Notes: generated from the sequence alone by a model not told the origin. Shown: positions 17,359-24,964, numbered from the stretch's first letter. The stretch: DNA of 64,000 nucleotides from JBAYJC01 sp041665285 (GCA_041665285.1 JBAYJC010000002.1:62001-126000), one strand, 5' to 3'. Program-made: numbers and translations.

Positions 17359-18198
17359 GGGGAGGGGGACCATGGGGTCACGCTCGAGGAGGATCTCGAT
17401 GCCGCTACTCAGCGCATGGCCGCGCGTGAGGGAACAGGCGAGCTCAAAGCGGTGGTGCGGAAGGTGGGGCCGCAGTCGCTCGATGACTTGAAGGCCGGTC
17501 TCGAGGAGCAGGTTGCGCTGGTCGCTTTCGCTCGTCGTGTCCGTGATGCCGTACTTCTGGCCGCGCCAGCCACATCCCAGGTGGCCGAGAAGGGTCACGG
17601 TGCCAGGCTTCTGTGCATCCACGCTGTCCGTGGCGTACCTGATGTGCTGCACCTGGTCTTCGGGCGAGGCGCTGTTTGCGAGGCGGTCGAAGTCGCCTGC
17701 GGCCGTGAAGATGTCGCACCCCTCGTTGAAGAAGTCCTCGAACATGCGGGAGTTGCGCCAGTCCATGCAGCCCCAGACCATGTTGTTGCCCGAGGCAACC
17801 TTGCGGTGCACGGTATCCGCTACGAAGTAGCGGAGCAGGTTGGCCTTGGGGAACCAGTCCTGGACCATGCACTTGGCGTACTCGTATTCCCTCGTGCGAT
17901 CCTGAGCCGAGTATCGGCCGTGCGGACAGTGCGGGTGATCCGCGAAGACGATGACCTCCGGGCTGTGGAGGTCTACGGAGAGCTGGAGCGTCTCACGCAG
18001 GTTGCGCCGCGCCGGCTCATTGGCCCGCATGGCATGCACGCCACCGGGCTGGCTCACGAGATCGAAGCTCCCATGCGGGTCCAGTCCGTGCTCAGCACGG
18101 AACCAGGCGAAGGACGCACCGAGTGCCCCGTGCGTCGTGCAGTCCACGAGCGTCACTTGGCATCCGGTGCGAATACCATCTGCGTGCTTGTTGATCAT
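17356..18198 (-). CDS. Two-module carbonic-anhydrase-like protein, GC-rich
   Basis: 280 residues in two related modules. The C-terminal module has VWGCMDWR (CxDxR) and LLGHLGCGWRG (HxxC), so all zinc ligands are present. The N-terminal module keeps an HPHC pair, but its CxDxR is replaced by DCTTHG, so it looks inactive. Start ATG 18198 is chosen because a GGAGG lies eight bases upstream; an in-frame ATG further upstream lacks one. Sampled rows are about 63% GC against about 53% nearby, and codon use differs from its neighbours, suggesting acquisition or different expression demands. A long plus-strand ORF over it is a shadow. Confidence 0.65.
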   Translation of the reverse strand: MINKHADGIRTGCQVTLVDCTTHGALGASFAWFRAEHGLDPHGSFDLVSQPGGVHAMRANEPARRNLRETLQLSVDLHSPEVIVFADHPHCPHGRYSAQDRTREYEYAKCMVQDWFPKANLLRYFVADTVHRKVASGNNMVWGCMDWRNSRMFEDFFNEGCDIFTAAGDFDRLANSASPEDQVQHIRYATDSVDAQKPGTVTLLGHLGCGWRGQKYGITDTTSESDQRNLLLETGLQVIERLRPHLPHHRFELACSLTRGHALSSGIEILLERDPMVPLP

Positions 18199-18244
18199 GA
18201 ACCGCCTCCGAGCAGAAGATTGTTTCCCATAAATGGGAGTTGTC

Positions 18245-18273
18245 ATTGTATCGAGCGTCCCTCTGCGGGTCAA
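18245..18273 (-). promoter_or_regulatory. Canonical promoter of the GC-rich gene
   Basis: On the minus strand, TTGACC (18268-18273), 17-base spacer, TACAAT (18245-18250), then a leader of about 40 bases ending in a GGAGG Shine-Dalgarno sequence. Confidence 0.7.
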
Positions 18274-18342
18274 GAGCCTTGTTGTCCTGTTTCGTACCCC
18301 TTGCTACGCTAGAATCGTGGTTAATTCACTCATACCACGCAT

Positions 18343-18669
18343 ATGACGATCAATATTACGCACCGCGGCATGGAACTTACGCCAGCGATCAAGCAGTATG
18401 TAGAAGAAAAGATCGTGTCCTTAGAAAAGTATAATAAAACGATCCAGCATGTGGATGTGGAGGTAGGTTTGGCAAATCACCATCATCACAAGGGGGATAT
18501 CTATCAATGTAAGGTCGTGATTCAGCTTGAGGGTGATGTGATGCAAATGGAACGCGATGCCGAAGACCTGTATAAAGCCATTGATAAGGTGCGCGATCAT
18601 TTGCGCGTAGAGCTTTCTGAGCGTAAAGAGCGCGATTTAGATCGTGAGAAGGGCGAGTCACTTCCATAG
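18343..18669 (+). CDS. hpf: Ribosome hibernation promoting factor
   Basis: 108 residues, the short form of the HPF/RaiA family. It binds the small subunit between the mRNA and tRNA channels and silences ribosomes under starvation. It starts MTINITHRGMELTPAIKQYV and has the beta-alpha-beta-beta-beta-alpha pattern, with VDVEVG and CKVVIQLEG strands. The His run HHHH at about residue 47 lies in a loop. It precedes secA by 104 bases. Confidence 0.92.
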   Translation: MTINITHRGMELTPAIKQYVEEKIVSLEKYNKTIQHVDVEVGLANHHHHKGDIYQCKVVIQLEGDVMQMERDAEDLYKAIDKVRDHLRVELSERKERDLDREKGESLP

Positions 18670-18689
18670 ATTTGTTCGGGGGCGTGAGG

Positions 18690-18713
18690 AACAAGACGGG
18701 CAACCGTCTTGTT
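18690..18713 (+). terminator. Perfect hairpin with GCAA loop between hpf and secA
   Basis: A 10-bp perfect stem closed by a GCAA tetraloop, with no T-run after it. It may be a weak terminator or an mRNA 3' stabiliser for hpf. Confidence 0.45.
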
Positions 18714-18773
18714 CGCATAGAGCTCGTTCGCTGGACTTCCTGCTTGTTTCCCGATACCATCGGCCACACATAT

Positions 18774-21536
18774 ATGACATGGATTAAGAAGCTGTTTGGT
18801 GACCCAAATGCCCGGGAAATCACCAAGATGAAACCCATTATCGAGCGGATCCAATTTTTTGAACCTGCATTTCAGGCTCTGTCTCACGAAGGGCTCAAGG
18901 CCAAAACCCAGGAATTCAAAGCTCGTCTCGCCAAGGGAGAGGCGTTGGATGACCTGTTGCCAGAAGCATTTGCCGCCGTACGCGAGGCCTCGCGTCGCGT
19001 GCTTGGTCAGCGTCATTATGATGTGCAATTGATTGGTGGCATGGTCTTGCATCGTGGAGCGATTGCAGAAATGCACACAGGTGAAGGAAAGACGCTTACA
19101 GCAACTGCGCCTGTTTATTTGAACGCATTGACCGGCAAGGGCGTGCATGTGATCACGGTGAATGATTATCTTGCGCGTCGTGATTCCGCGTGGATGGGGC
19201 AGATTTATCATGCGCTTGGTTTGACGGTCGGTAGTATTCAGCACGCCGGAAGTTTTCAGTATGACCCGAACTTTAAGAATGAAGTCCAGCACGACGAAGG
19301 TCGCGACGAAACAGGTTCGTTTCGCGTAGACATGGATTATCTGCGACCTGTGTCGCGTCGTGACGCATATGCGCTTGATATCACGTACGGCACCAATAAT
19401 GAATTTGGATTTGATTATTTGCGCGATAACATGGTGCCTCGCGTGGAAGACATGGTGCAAAGACCATTGCATTACGCAGTCATCGACGAAGTGGACTCTA
19501 TCTTGATCGACGAAGCACGCACGCCGCTTATCATCAGTGCGCCAGCAGAAGAGGCCACAGGCACCTACTATCGGTTTGCGGATCTGGTGAAACAGCTTGT
19601 GGAAAAAGAGGATTATACGGTGGATGAAAAACTGCGTGCTGTGTCTATCACAGAGGCGGGCATTTCGAAAATGGAGAAGTGGTTGGGTATTGAAAATCTC
19701 TACATTCAAGGCGGCATGAAAATGGTGCATCATTTGGAGCAAGCGCTGAGAGCTCATGCGTTGTATCGACTGGATCGTGACTATGTCGTGAAAGACGGTG
19801 AGGTTATTATTGTGGATGAGTTTACGGGTCGTCTGATGCAGGGCCGTCGCTATTCTGAGGGCTTGCACCAAGCCATTGAAGCAAAGGAGCACGTGGCGAT
19901 TCAGCGTGAATCCGTGACCATGGCAACGATCACGTTTCAGAACTACTTCCGCTTGTACGAAAAGATCGCGGGCATGACAGGAACGGCCGCGACCGAAGCA
20001 GAAGAGTTCTACAAGATTTACAAGCTCGAAGTCGTGAGCATTCCCACGAATCGGCCGAATCAGCGTGCGGATCGTCAGGATCAGGTCTACAAAAACGAGT
20101 TCGGCAAATTCAAAGCAGTCGCACGTGAAATTAAGGCCAAGCATCAAGAAGGCCAGCCTGTGTTGGTTGGTACGGTGAGTATTGAGAAGAACGAAATCAT
20201 GCATGAGCTCCTTCAGCAAGAAGGGGTACCTCATGAAATTTTGAACGCAAAAAATCATGATCGTGAGGCAGAAATCATTGCGCAGGCTGGCCGTCGAGGT
20301 TCTGTAACCATTGCGACGAATATGGCTGGTCGTGGCGTGGATATTGTACTCGGCGGCAATCCGCCTTCGAAGGAAGAGGCGGAAGCTGTGCGAGCTCTCG
20401 GCGGTTTGTATGTGATCGGTACAGAGCGCCATGAGTCTCGTCGCATTGATAATCAGTTGCGTGGACGTTCTGGCCGCCAAGGCGATCCTGGTGTCACGCG
20501 CTTTTACGTGTCCATGGAAGATGATCTCATGCGCATCTTTGGTTCAGAGCGCATGCGGAATATGATGGAGACGCTCGGCCTTCCGGACGATGAGGCTATT
20601 GAGAATAGTGTGCTCTCTCGCTCTATTGAAGCCGCGCAGAAAAAAGTAGAAGGCCATAATTTCGACATTCGCAAACACCTGCTTGAGTACGATGATGTGT
20701 TGAACAAGCATCGCAGTGTGGTGTATAAACGCCGCCGTGATATTTTGGATGCGTCTGCACAGCCCACAAAAGAAGGGGAGCGACCGCTCAAGGGACGCAT
20801 CCTCGAGATGATCGAGTCGGAGATCGAGCAGAGCTTGGCATTGCATGCAAGTGCAGAAGATCCATCATTTTGGGAATTGGATCAGATCGAGGCAAATATC
20901 CGCGCCATTGTGCCTGGAGAGTCAGATGTTGCAGGGATCTTCAAAGACCTGAAAGAAGATTCTGGGGGAAAGCTCGGTCTTGTGGAACGCCGCACGCACA
21001 TCATCGAAGGGGCTATGGCATTGGTAAAACAGGCGTATAAAGCGTTTGAAGATTTGGTGGGTGATGTCCCAACATTGGAGGATATTGAAAAGACCGTGCT
21101 CTTACGTTCTTTGGATGATCTCTGGGTCGGCCATTTGGAATCCATGGATTATCTGCGCCATTCTATTGGTCTGCAAAGCTATGGCCAGCGCGATCCACTC
21201 GTGGAATATAAGCGCGAAGGCTATCGCTTGTTCAATGAGTTGATCGCTATGCATCAACAACGCGTGGCACGCACGATTTTCAAGGTGCGCATTGTCCGCG
21301 AAACCGCAGAACAAGAACGTCAAAAAATGGCCATGATGTCTCGTGCTGTCCAACTGTCTGCTCCTGCAAAAGAAGGAGAGGCGAGTGGCTTCATGGGTGC
21401 AGGCATGAGTCCCATGGCTCAAGCCGCGCAAGACCCATCACGTGAGACGCCCGTTTCTGCCGCAAAAGAAGCAGGGCGCAATGATCCTTGTCCTTGTGGT
21501 AGTGGAAAAAAGTTCAAGAAGTGCCACGGAGCATAA
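18774..21536 (+). CDS. secA: Preprotein translocase ATPase SecA
   Basis: The motor of the Sec pathway: it pushes unfolded preproteins through SecYEG. 920 residues. Walker A is MHTGEGKT, the DEAD-type Walker B is VIDEVDSILIDEAR, and helicase motifs such as GTDTI-like GRSGRQGDPG appear late in the second nucleotide-binding domain. The C-terminus GRNDPCPCGSGKKFKKCHG is the zinc-binding SEC-C tail. The frame is open to 18672, but homology starts at MTWIKKLFGD (ATG 18774). secY lies elsewhere in the window. Confidence 0.97.
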   Translation: MTWIKKLFGDPNAREITKMKPIIERIQFFEPAFQALSHEGLKAKTQEFKARLAKGEALDDLLPEAFAAVREASRRVLGQRHYDVQLIGGMVLHRGAIAEMHTGEGKTLTATAPVYLNALTGKGVHVITVNDYLARRDSAWMGQIYHALGLTVGSIQHAGSFQYDPNFKNEVQHDEGRDETGSFRVDMDYLRPVSRRDAYALDITYGTNNEFGFDYLRDNMVPRVEDMVQRPLHYAVIDEVDSILIDEARTPLIISAPAEEATGTYYRFADLVKQLVEKEDYTVDEKLRAVSITEAGISKMEKWLGIENLYIQGGMKMVHHLEQALRAHALYRLDRDYVVKDGEVIIVDEFTGRLMQGRRYSEGLHQAIEAKEHVAIQRESVTMATITFQNYFRLYEKIAGMTGTAATEAEEFYKIYKLEVVSIPTNRPNQRADRQDQVYKNEFGKFKAVAREIKAKHQEGQPVLVGTVSIEKNEIMHELLQQEGVPHEILNAKNHDREAEIIAQAGRRGSVTIATNMAGRGVDIVLGGNPPSKEEAEAVRALGGLYVIGTERHESRRIDNQLRGRSGRQGDPGVTRFYVSMEDDLMRIFGSERMRNMMETLGLPDDEAIENSVLSRSIEAAQKKVEGHNFDIRKHLLEYDDVLNKHRSVVYKRRRDILDASAQPTKEGERPLKGRILEMIESEIEQSLALHASAEDPSFWELDQIEANIRAIVPGESDVAGIFKDLKEDSGGKLGLVERRTHIIEGAMALVKQAYKAFEDLVGDVPTLEDIEKTVLLRSLDDLWVGHLESMDYLRHSIGLQSYGQRDPLVEYKREGYRLFNELIAMHQQRVARTIFKVRIVRETAEQERQKMAMMSRAVQLSAPAKEGEASGFMGAGMSPMAQAAQDPSRETPVSAAKEAGRNDPCPCGSGKKFKKCHGA

Positions 21537-21567
21537 TCGTTTTCGTGCAGAGGTGATGTACAAAGCT

Positions 21568-21969
21568 ATGAAGCAACTCACATTTCGGTTGAAGCCGGGT
21601 GCGCTCTTGAAAGAGGAGATTGTGAAACACGTGCAAGAGCATGCTATCAACGCAGGGATTTTATTATCCATTGTCGGGGGGTTAGAAAATGCGATATTAC
21701 GCATGGCAGGATCTAATCCAGATAACCAGATCGTCAAAGAGTGGAACGAACCTTTTGAGATCGTAGCCGGCACAGGCACCCTTTCCCAGGAAGGATGTCA
21801 CATCCATGTGGCGCTATCAGATCAGAGAGGCGCTGTTATTGGTGGCCACTTAAAAGACGGGTGTGTGGTGAAGTACACCGCAGAGATTGTGATCGGCATC
21901 TTTGACGACGTCACTTATACAAGAATACAAGACCAGGAAACTGGTTTTAAAGAGTTGAGCGTCGTCTAA
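21568..21969 (+). CDS. PPC/DUF296-domain DNA-binding-like protein
   Basis: 133 residues. The stretch CHIHVALSDQRGAVIGGHL and the following GCVVKYTAEIVI are typical of the PPC (DUF296) domain, which forms trimers and in plants and some bacteria accompanies DNA binding. No AT-hook is seen. ATG 21568 has the T-before-ATG context; ATG 21556 is an alternative. It follows secA by 31 bases and may be read through from it. Confidence 0.8.
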   Translation: MKQLTFRLKPGALLKEEIVKHVQEHAINAGILLSIVGGLENAILRMAGSNPDNQIVKEWNEPFEIVAGTGTLSQEGCHIHVALSDQRGAVIGGHLKDGCVVKYTAEIVIGIFDDVTYTRIQDQETGFKELSVV

Positions 21970-21972
21970 TTT

Positions 21973-22983
21973 TTAAGACGCGGCGGTTTCTTGCGTGCGT
22001 TGACGTTTGAGCGAGCCAATACGGCCCAGGGGAATCGCGTCTTTTACGATCGCGATGACCTCGTCTTTTGAAAGCCGCGTAGGCGTCACGCCTTGTGGTT
22101 GCACACCGCCATTTTGAATGGTGTTTGCCGCATCGTCGTAATACCACTCATCAATCGGATCCAGACGGCCACTGCCCATGAGCTCTTCTTTTGAGGCGCT
22201 CAGCTGGACACCTTTCTTGTCTGCTTCAGCCACGCGCAATGCCGCAATCACGGGTTGTAAATCAATGCTACGTAATTGTTGTGTGATGATGTTCGTGTGA
22301 TTGGTTGTGCGACGTTGGATTACGAGGTCGATTTTTTTCGCGGCACGAAGAAAGCCTGCGAGTGCACTGTTGTCCGATTCGACAATGGCGGCATTCAATT
22401 CTGCAGATCCCTGCTGAAGTGCAAAACACTCAGCCTTGCCTTGTTGCTCGAGTTGTTCCCATTCTTGCGGGAGTTCGATCTGCCGACGAAATTCCTCGCG
22501 CACATGCACAGCCAGGATCGTCATTACGATATCAAGTGCCTGGCGCGGATCATCGCGAAACTCGCGATTCAAATTCATGATAATACCGGATAAACCGAAC
22601 GCGCGATCTAGAGGATCGGCGCTGATGGTTCCTTTTCCTTCGAGGTCATCGCGTTTTGCCCAAGTTAGTAATTTCTTCAACGCGGGATGGTCCTCCACGC
22701 CAAGAGCACGCGCAATGATTGTCGAAGCGCATTCTGTGCGTTTGCCAGAGGTTTTGTTCGCAAGATGATGATCAAACATGCCACCAAGATCTACGGTGAG
22801 CACACCTTCGCGCTCGACCTGTTCTGCGGTTTTGCCGTCTGGGATCGCGGTCCAAAAGACGATCTCCGCAGAGGAAATGCCAGGAAAACTTTCTTCGCCA
22901 AAAGATCGCAGAATGTAAATGGCCGCAGAGGTGTCTGCTTGGATTTTTGGAAACAGGGCAATGGTGTGGATGGGGGTGGGCAT
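21973..22983 (-). CDS. DHH/MYG1-like protein, function unassigned
   Basis: 336 residues. The N-terminal third holds a strand ending in VDLGGMFDHHLANKTSG, which resembles the VDVGG...DHH segment of MYG1-type and DHH-family phosphoesterases. Other family acids are not clearly placed, so catalysis is uncertain. The C-terminal 100 residues include LSASKEELMGSGR and a basic tail. The start MPTPIHTIALF at 22983 is preferred over upstream in-frame codons because a promoter lies immediately before it. It is convergent with the PPC gene, three bases apart. Confidence 0.5.
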   Translation of the reverse strand: MPTPIHTIALFPKIQADTSAAIYILRSFGEESFPGISSAEIVFWTAIPDGKTAEQVEREGVLTVDLGGMFDHHLANKTSGKRTECASTIIARALGVEDHPALKKLLTWAKRDDLEGKGTISADPLDRAFGLSGIIMNLNREFRDDPRQALDIVMTILAVHVREEFRRQIELPQEWEQLEQQGKAECFALQQGSAELNAAIVESDNSALAGFLRAAKKIDLVIQRRTTNHTNIITQQLRSIDLQPVIAALRVAEADKKGVQLSASKEELMGSGRLDPIDEWYYDDAANTIQNGGVQPQGVTPTRLSKDEVIAIVKDAIPLGRIGSLKRQRTQETAAS

Positions 22984-22996
22984 AAGAGATGGGACT

Positions 22997-23025
22997 AGTA
23001 TACGCGTTCGTTGTGATTTCGTGAA
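22997..23025 (-). promoter_or_regulatory. Promoter of DHH/MYG1-like gene
   Basis: On the minus strand, TTCACG (23020-23025), 17-base spacer, TATACT (22997-23002), ending 13 bases before the ATG. Confidence 0.6.
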
Positions 23026-23082
23026 AAAGAAGAACCCGTGCTCGAGATCCCACAAGGATGTGGGGTGAGCAACGGGCTTCTT
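23024..23082 (-). terminator. Long hairpin terminator of the GC-rich orphan
   Basis: An outer stem (23030-23044 with 23067-23082, with bulges) and an inner CCCAC/GTGGG stem are followed on the minus strand by a pyrimidine and T run. Confidence 0.7.
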
Positions 23083-23142
23083 GTTATACGTCTCTGCTAA
23101 AGAGCAGGACGCGTCGCCTTTCGGCAGTTCTTGTTGCGCTGA

Positions 23143-23772
23143 CTAGCGCTGGGCCTTGGCCGCGCGTCGCGCGTCCATCGCGGCGCAGGGGACGAGGCTG
23201 ATGATGCCCTGCCCGCCGCCCTCGCCAGTGCCGGGCCCGAAGGCCACGTCGGCGTCCGGGTCAGGCTCTCCCTGGCCCGTGATGACGAGCTCGTGCGTCG
23301 GGTCCTTGGGAGGCTCCCCGCCGCATTCGGCGTTCACGTAGAAGTACGTGTTCGTTCTCTCACCCCTCTCGGGCACGGCGACGACGCGCGCCCGCACCTC
23401 GACGAAGGCGATGAGCTCGCTGGTCTCACCGCGGTTGCAAAGGTCGACCTCGCTGTCGAACACGTGCAGGTCGACGTTGCCGCCGACCTTCGCTGCGAAG
23501 TGCCCTCGCGTCTCACCCTGCGGCTCGTTGAGTGAGAACTTCACCTTGGGCTTGATTCTGATCCGGCAGGGGACCAGTCGCCCGAGGGGGTTCAGGGGGA
23601 AGTTCAGAACGGTGACGTACACCCTGTACTTCACCTTCCGCTCGACCTCCTGCTCGACCCCGTCCACCAGGGTCTTCTCCTTCTTGACGAAGTCCTTGAG
23701 GTAGTCGTACTCCTTGACCGGCGTCCCCACGAACTCCGCGTCGTCACCCAGGTACTGCTTCGGGCACGTCAT
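23143..23772 (-). CDS. GC-rich orphan protein, unknown
   Basis: 209 residues with no recognised family, no signal peptide and no membrane helix. It looks beta-strand-rich (VKYRVYVTVLNFPLNP, RIRIKPKVKFSLNE) with an acidic middle and a Gly/Pro stretch before the C-terminus. Two sampled 60-base rows contain 41 and 40 G or C, against 32 in a neighbouring row. The start at 23772 is chosen for the GAGGAG Shine-Dalgarno sequence upstream. Composition, a perfect promoter and a strong ribosome site set it apart from the surrounding genes and suggest transfer or special expression. Confidence 0.6.
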   Translation of the reverse strand: MTCPKQYLGDDAEFVGTPVKEYDYLKDFVKKEKTLVDGVEQEVERKVKYRVYVTVLNFPLNPLGRLVPCRIRIKPKVKFSLNEPQGETRGHFAAKVGGNVDLHVFDSEVDLCNRGETSELIAFVEVRARVVAVPERGERTNTYFYVNAECGGEPPKDPTHELVITGQGEPDPDADVAFGPGTGEGGGQGIISLVPCAAMDARRAAKAQR

Positions 23773-23827
23773 GGCTCTCTCCTCATCAACGCTTTGTCCA
23801 TGGGATTGCTCCCAGCGTCGAAGAAAC

Positions 23828-23856
23828 ATAATATCACAAAAAGGCCACTTTGTCAA
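23828..23856 (-). promoter_or_regulatory. Near-consensus promoter of the GC-rich orphan
   Basis: On the minus strand, TTGACA (23851-23856), 17-base spacer, TATTAT (23828-23833), then a leader of about 50 bases. Confidence 0.8.
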
Positions 23857-23883
23857 GGGTGGGTGAACAATTGGAAAGTACGA

Positions 23884-23911
23884 AAAACACCGCTAGGATA
23901 AGCGGTGTTTT
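23884..23911. terminator. Hairpin terminator downstream of tRNA-Pro locus
   Basis: A perfect 11-bp stem (23884-23894 with 23901-23911) with AAAA and TTTT at its ends. On the minus strand it would end a transcript coming from tRNA-Pro through the GIY-YIG ORF. Confidence 0.65.
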
Positions 23912-23940
23912 GTCGAAATTGGTTTGGGTGTCAAAGCATC

Positions 23941-24006
23941 TGTCGGGCTAGCGAGGCTCGAATCCTTGGCTCGTCTGACGTGCGTCGGACTATACGTTCA
24001 TTGCTC
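23941..24006 (-). other. Decayed tRNA-3'-end-like sequence
   Basis: It repeats the 11-base tRNA-Pro 3' end TGTCGGGCTAG (23941-23951). Reading the minus strand, a T-arm-like AGGATTCGAGCCT precedes it. The rest does not fold as a tRNA. It is probably a remnant of a third copy. Confidence 0.4.
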
Positions 24007-24103
24007 TGTCGGGCTAGTGGGATTTGAACCCACGGCCTCATGCACCCCATGCATGCGCGCTACCCCCGCCAGAGGCGGGTCCGCCTTTGGCGGAAACTGC
24101 GCT
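24007..24103 (-). pseudogene. Disrupted partial copy of tRNA-Pro
   Basis: Bases 24007-24064 are identical over 58 positions to the 3' part of the intact tRNA-Pro (24366-24423). A 30-base double-hairpin element (24065-24094) interrupts the D loop, and nine further tRNA bases (24095-24103) follow. The 5' acceptor strand is replaced by unrelated sequence, so a mature tRNA cannot form. Confidence 0.8.
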
Positions 24104-24340
24104 CAGGATCGCATTCCTGATAAAACGGCCAAAGCCGGTTTTATAAAACCGTTCCCTCGCGTATGCGTCCTCTTTGCATAGGTAGTTTTCAAAATACAGC
24201 AACAAAAATGGACCATTTTCCCGTGTCCATTGATCAGATCCGCGATTATGTTCCGCACAGCGTATCTTTGCCTCTTTTTCAGTGACGCCCGTGTAGATTT
24301 TGTTGTTTCGAGTGCTTTGCAAAAAGTAAACGCAAAACAT
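24038..24340 (-). CDS. GIY-YIG nuclease-domain protein inside tRNA-Pro locus
   Basis: 100 residues. The N-terminus MFCVYFLQSTRNNKIYTGVT matches the GIY-YIG core (here VYF and YTG), followed by AEHNRG, a mid Glu in LLYFENY and a late KTGFGRF, the plan of small UPF0213-like GIY-YIG proteins. The last 20 or so residues are encoded by the inserted hairpin element and by the partial tRNA copy, so the natural C-terminus has been replaced or extended. It is transcribed in the same direction as tRNA-Pro and lies 27 bases after it. This arrangement resembles a homing or tRNA-targeting element (inference). Confidence 0.7.
   Translation of the reverse strand: MFCVYFLQSTRNNKIYTGVTEKEAKIRCAEHNRGSDQWTRENGPFLLLYFENYLCKEDAYARERFYKTGFGRFIRNAILSAVSAKGGPASGGGSAHAWGA
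24065..24094. repeat. 30-base double-hairpin REP-like element
   Basis: Two adjacent perfect hairpins: CCCGCC-AGA-GGCGGG and CCGCC-TTT-GGCGG. It sits in the D loop of the partial tRNA and in frame in the GIY-YIG gene. No second copy was seen in this window. Confidence 0.65.
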
Positions 24341-24367
24341 ATGTAGTAATGGATATTCGCACCAATG

Positions 24368-24440
24368 TCGGGCTAGTGGGATTTGAACCCACGGCCTCAT
24401 GCACCCCATGCATGCGCGCTACCAACTGCGCTATAGCCCG
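24368..24440 (-). tRNA. tRNA-Pro (GGG), CCA not encoded
   Basis: An intact cloverleaf on the minus strand: acceptor stem CGGGCTA with TAGCCCG, anticodon stem CATGC/GCATG with loop ATGGGGT giving GGG, and T arm GTGGGTTCAAATCCCAC. After the discriminator A the sequence is CAT, so CCA must be added by enzyme, unlike tRNA-Asp in this window. Confidence 0.95.
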
Positions 24441-24483
24441 ACACTGTGGCGAACGTCCTTCCGAAGTTCTCTACTGCTCGCTG

Positions 24484-24512
24484 ATCTTATCTTTTTGAGT
24501 ATGAAATAGCAA
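24484..24512 (-). promoter_or_regulatory. Promoter of tRNA-Pro
   Basis: On the minus strand, TTGCTA (24507-24512), 17-base spacer, TAAGAT (24484-24489). Confidence 0.6.
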
Positions 24513-24550
24513 GATGACTGTATCCCCCTTGACGTTTTGCTGGGGTTTTC

Positions 24551-24579
24551 TTGTGTCGTGGCGACGTACAGTGCATAAT
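24551..24579 (+). promoter_or_regulatory. Promoter of HU gene
   Basis: TTGTGT (24551-24556), 17-base spacer, CATAAT (24574-24579), giving a leader of about 45 bases. Confidence 0.5.
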
Positions 24580-24631
24580 GCTGGGGCAAACCCGTTTTCA
24601 TTCCTAATTTTTTTCTGGGTTTCATCGCTCT

Positions 24632-24913
24632 ATGGCGAAGATGACAAAGTCACAGCTCATGTCTGAGCTGTCTGCCAAATCTGGCATGGCCAAAAAAGAA
24701 GTTGTTGCCATGATTGATATTTTGGCAAAGGTCGCGTATGCACAGGTCAAGAAGAACGGAGAATTTGTTCTTCCTGGTTTTGGTAAGCTCGTAAAGGTGA
24801 AGCGCGCCGCACGCATGGGCCGCAATCCAGCCACAGGCGAGACCATCAAGATCCCAGCAAAGACCGTGGTCAAATTCCGCGTTGCCAAGGTCGCCAAAGA
24901 GGCTGTCTTGTAA
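24632..24913 (+). CDS. hup: HU-family DNA-binding protein
   Basis: 93 residues, a nucleoid-associated protein that bends DNA as a dimer. It shows the HU plan: an N-terminal helical pair (MTKSQLMSELSAKSGMAKKE), the beta-arm segment GFGKLVKVKRAARMGRNPATGE, and a C-terminal helix. The conserved RxGRNPxTGE motif with the intercalating Pro is present. It has T-before-ATG context and a strong terminator after the stop. Confidence 0.96.
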   Translation: MAKMTKSQLMSELSAKSGMAKKEVVAMIDILAKVAYAQVKKNGEFVLPGFGKLVKVKRAARMGRNPATGETIKIPAKTVVKFRVAKVAKEAVL

Positions 24914-24927
24914 TAGTTTATTGAGGC

Positions 24928-24962
24928 AACTCCGTTCGATCGTGTGGTCGGACGGAGTTTTT
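24928..24962 (+). terminator. Terminator of HU gene
   Basis: A 12-bp stem (24928-24939 with 24948-24959, one wobble pair) and a T-run. The next gene's -10 box begins three bases later. Confidence 0.85.
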
Positions 24963-24964
24963 GT

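Noticed and set aside
16845..18198. Carboxysome or carbon-fixation locus
   Set aside because: Only carbonic-anhydrase-like genes are present, with no shell proteins, RuBisCO or bicarbonate transporter nearby.
17287..18312. 341-residue plus-strand open frame over the GC-rich carbonic-anhydrase-like gene
   Set aside because: The minus frame has CxDxR and HxxC motifs, a promoter, a GGAGG site and a terminator. The plus frame has none of these, and long shadow frames are expected in GC-rich DNA.
18597..20480. 627-residue minus-strand open frame over hpf and secA
   Set aside because: It lies opposite the certain secA gene, is rich in His, Cys and Arg as expected for a shadow frame, and has no motif.
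23924..24181. 85-residue plus-strand frame containing VGFEPTASCTPC
   Set aside because: This is the familiar false protein produced by translating the antisense of a tRNA T arm and anticodon arm.
24431..24625. 64-residue minus-strand frame upstream of tRNA-Pro
   Set aside because: It overlaps the tRNA promoter and the HU leader, and has no start context or homology.
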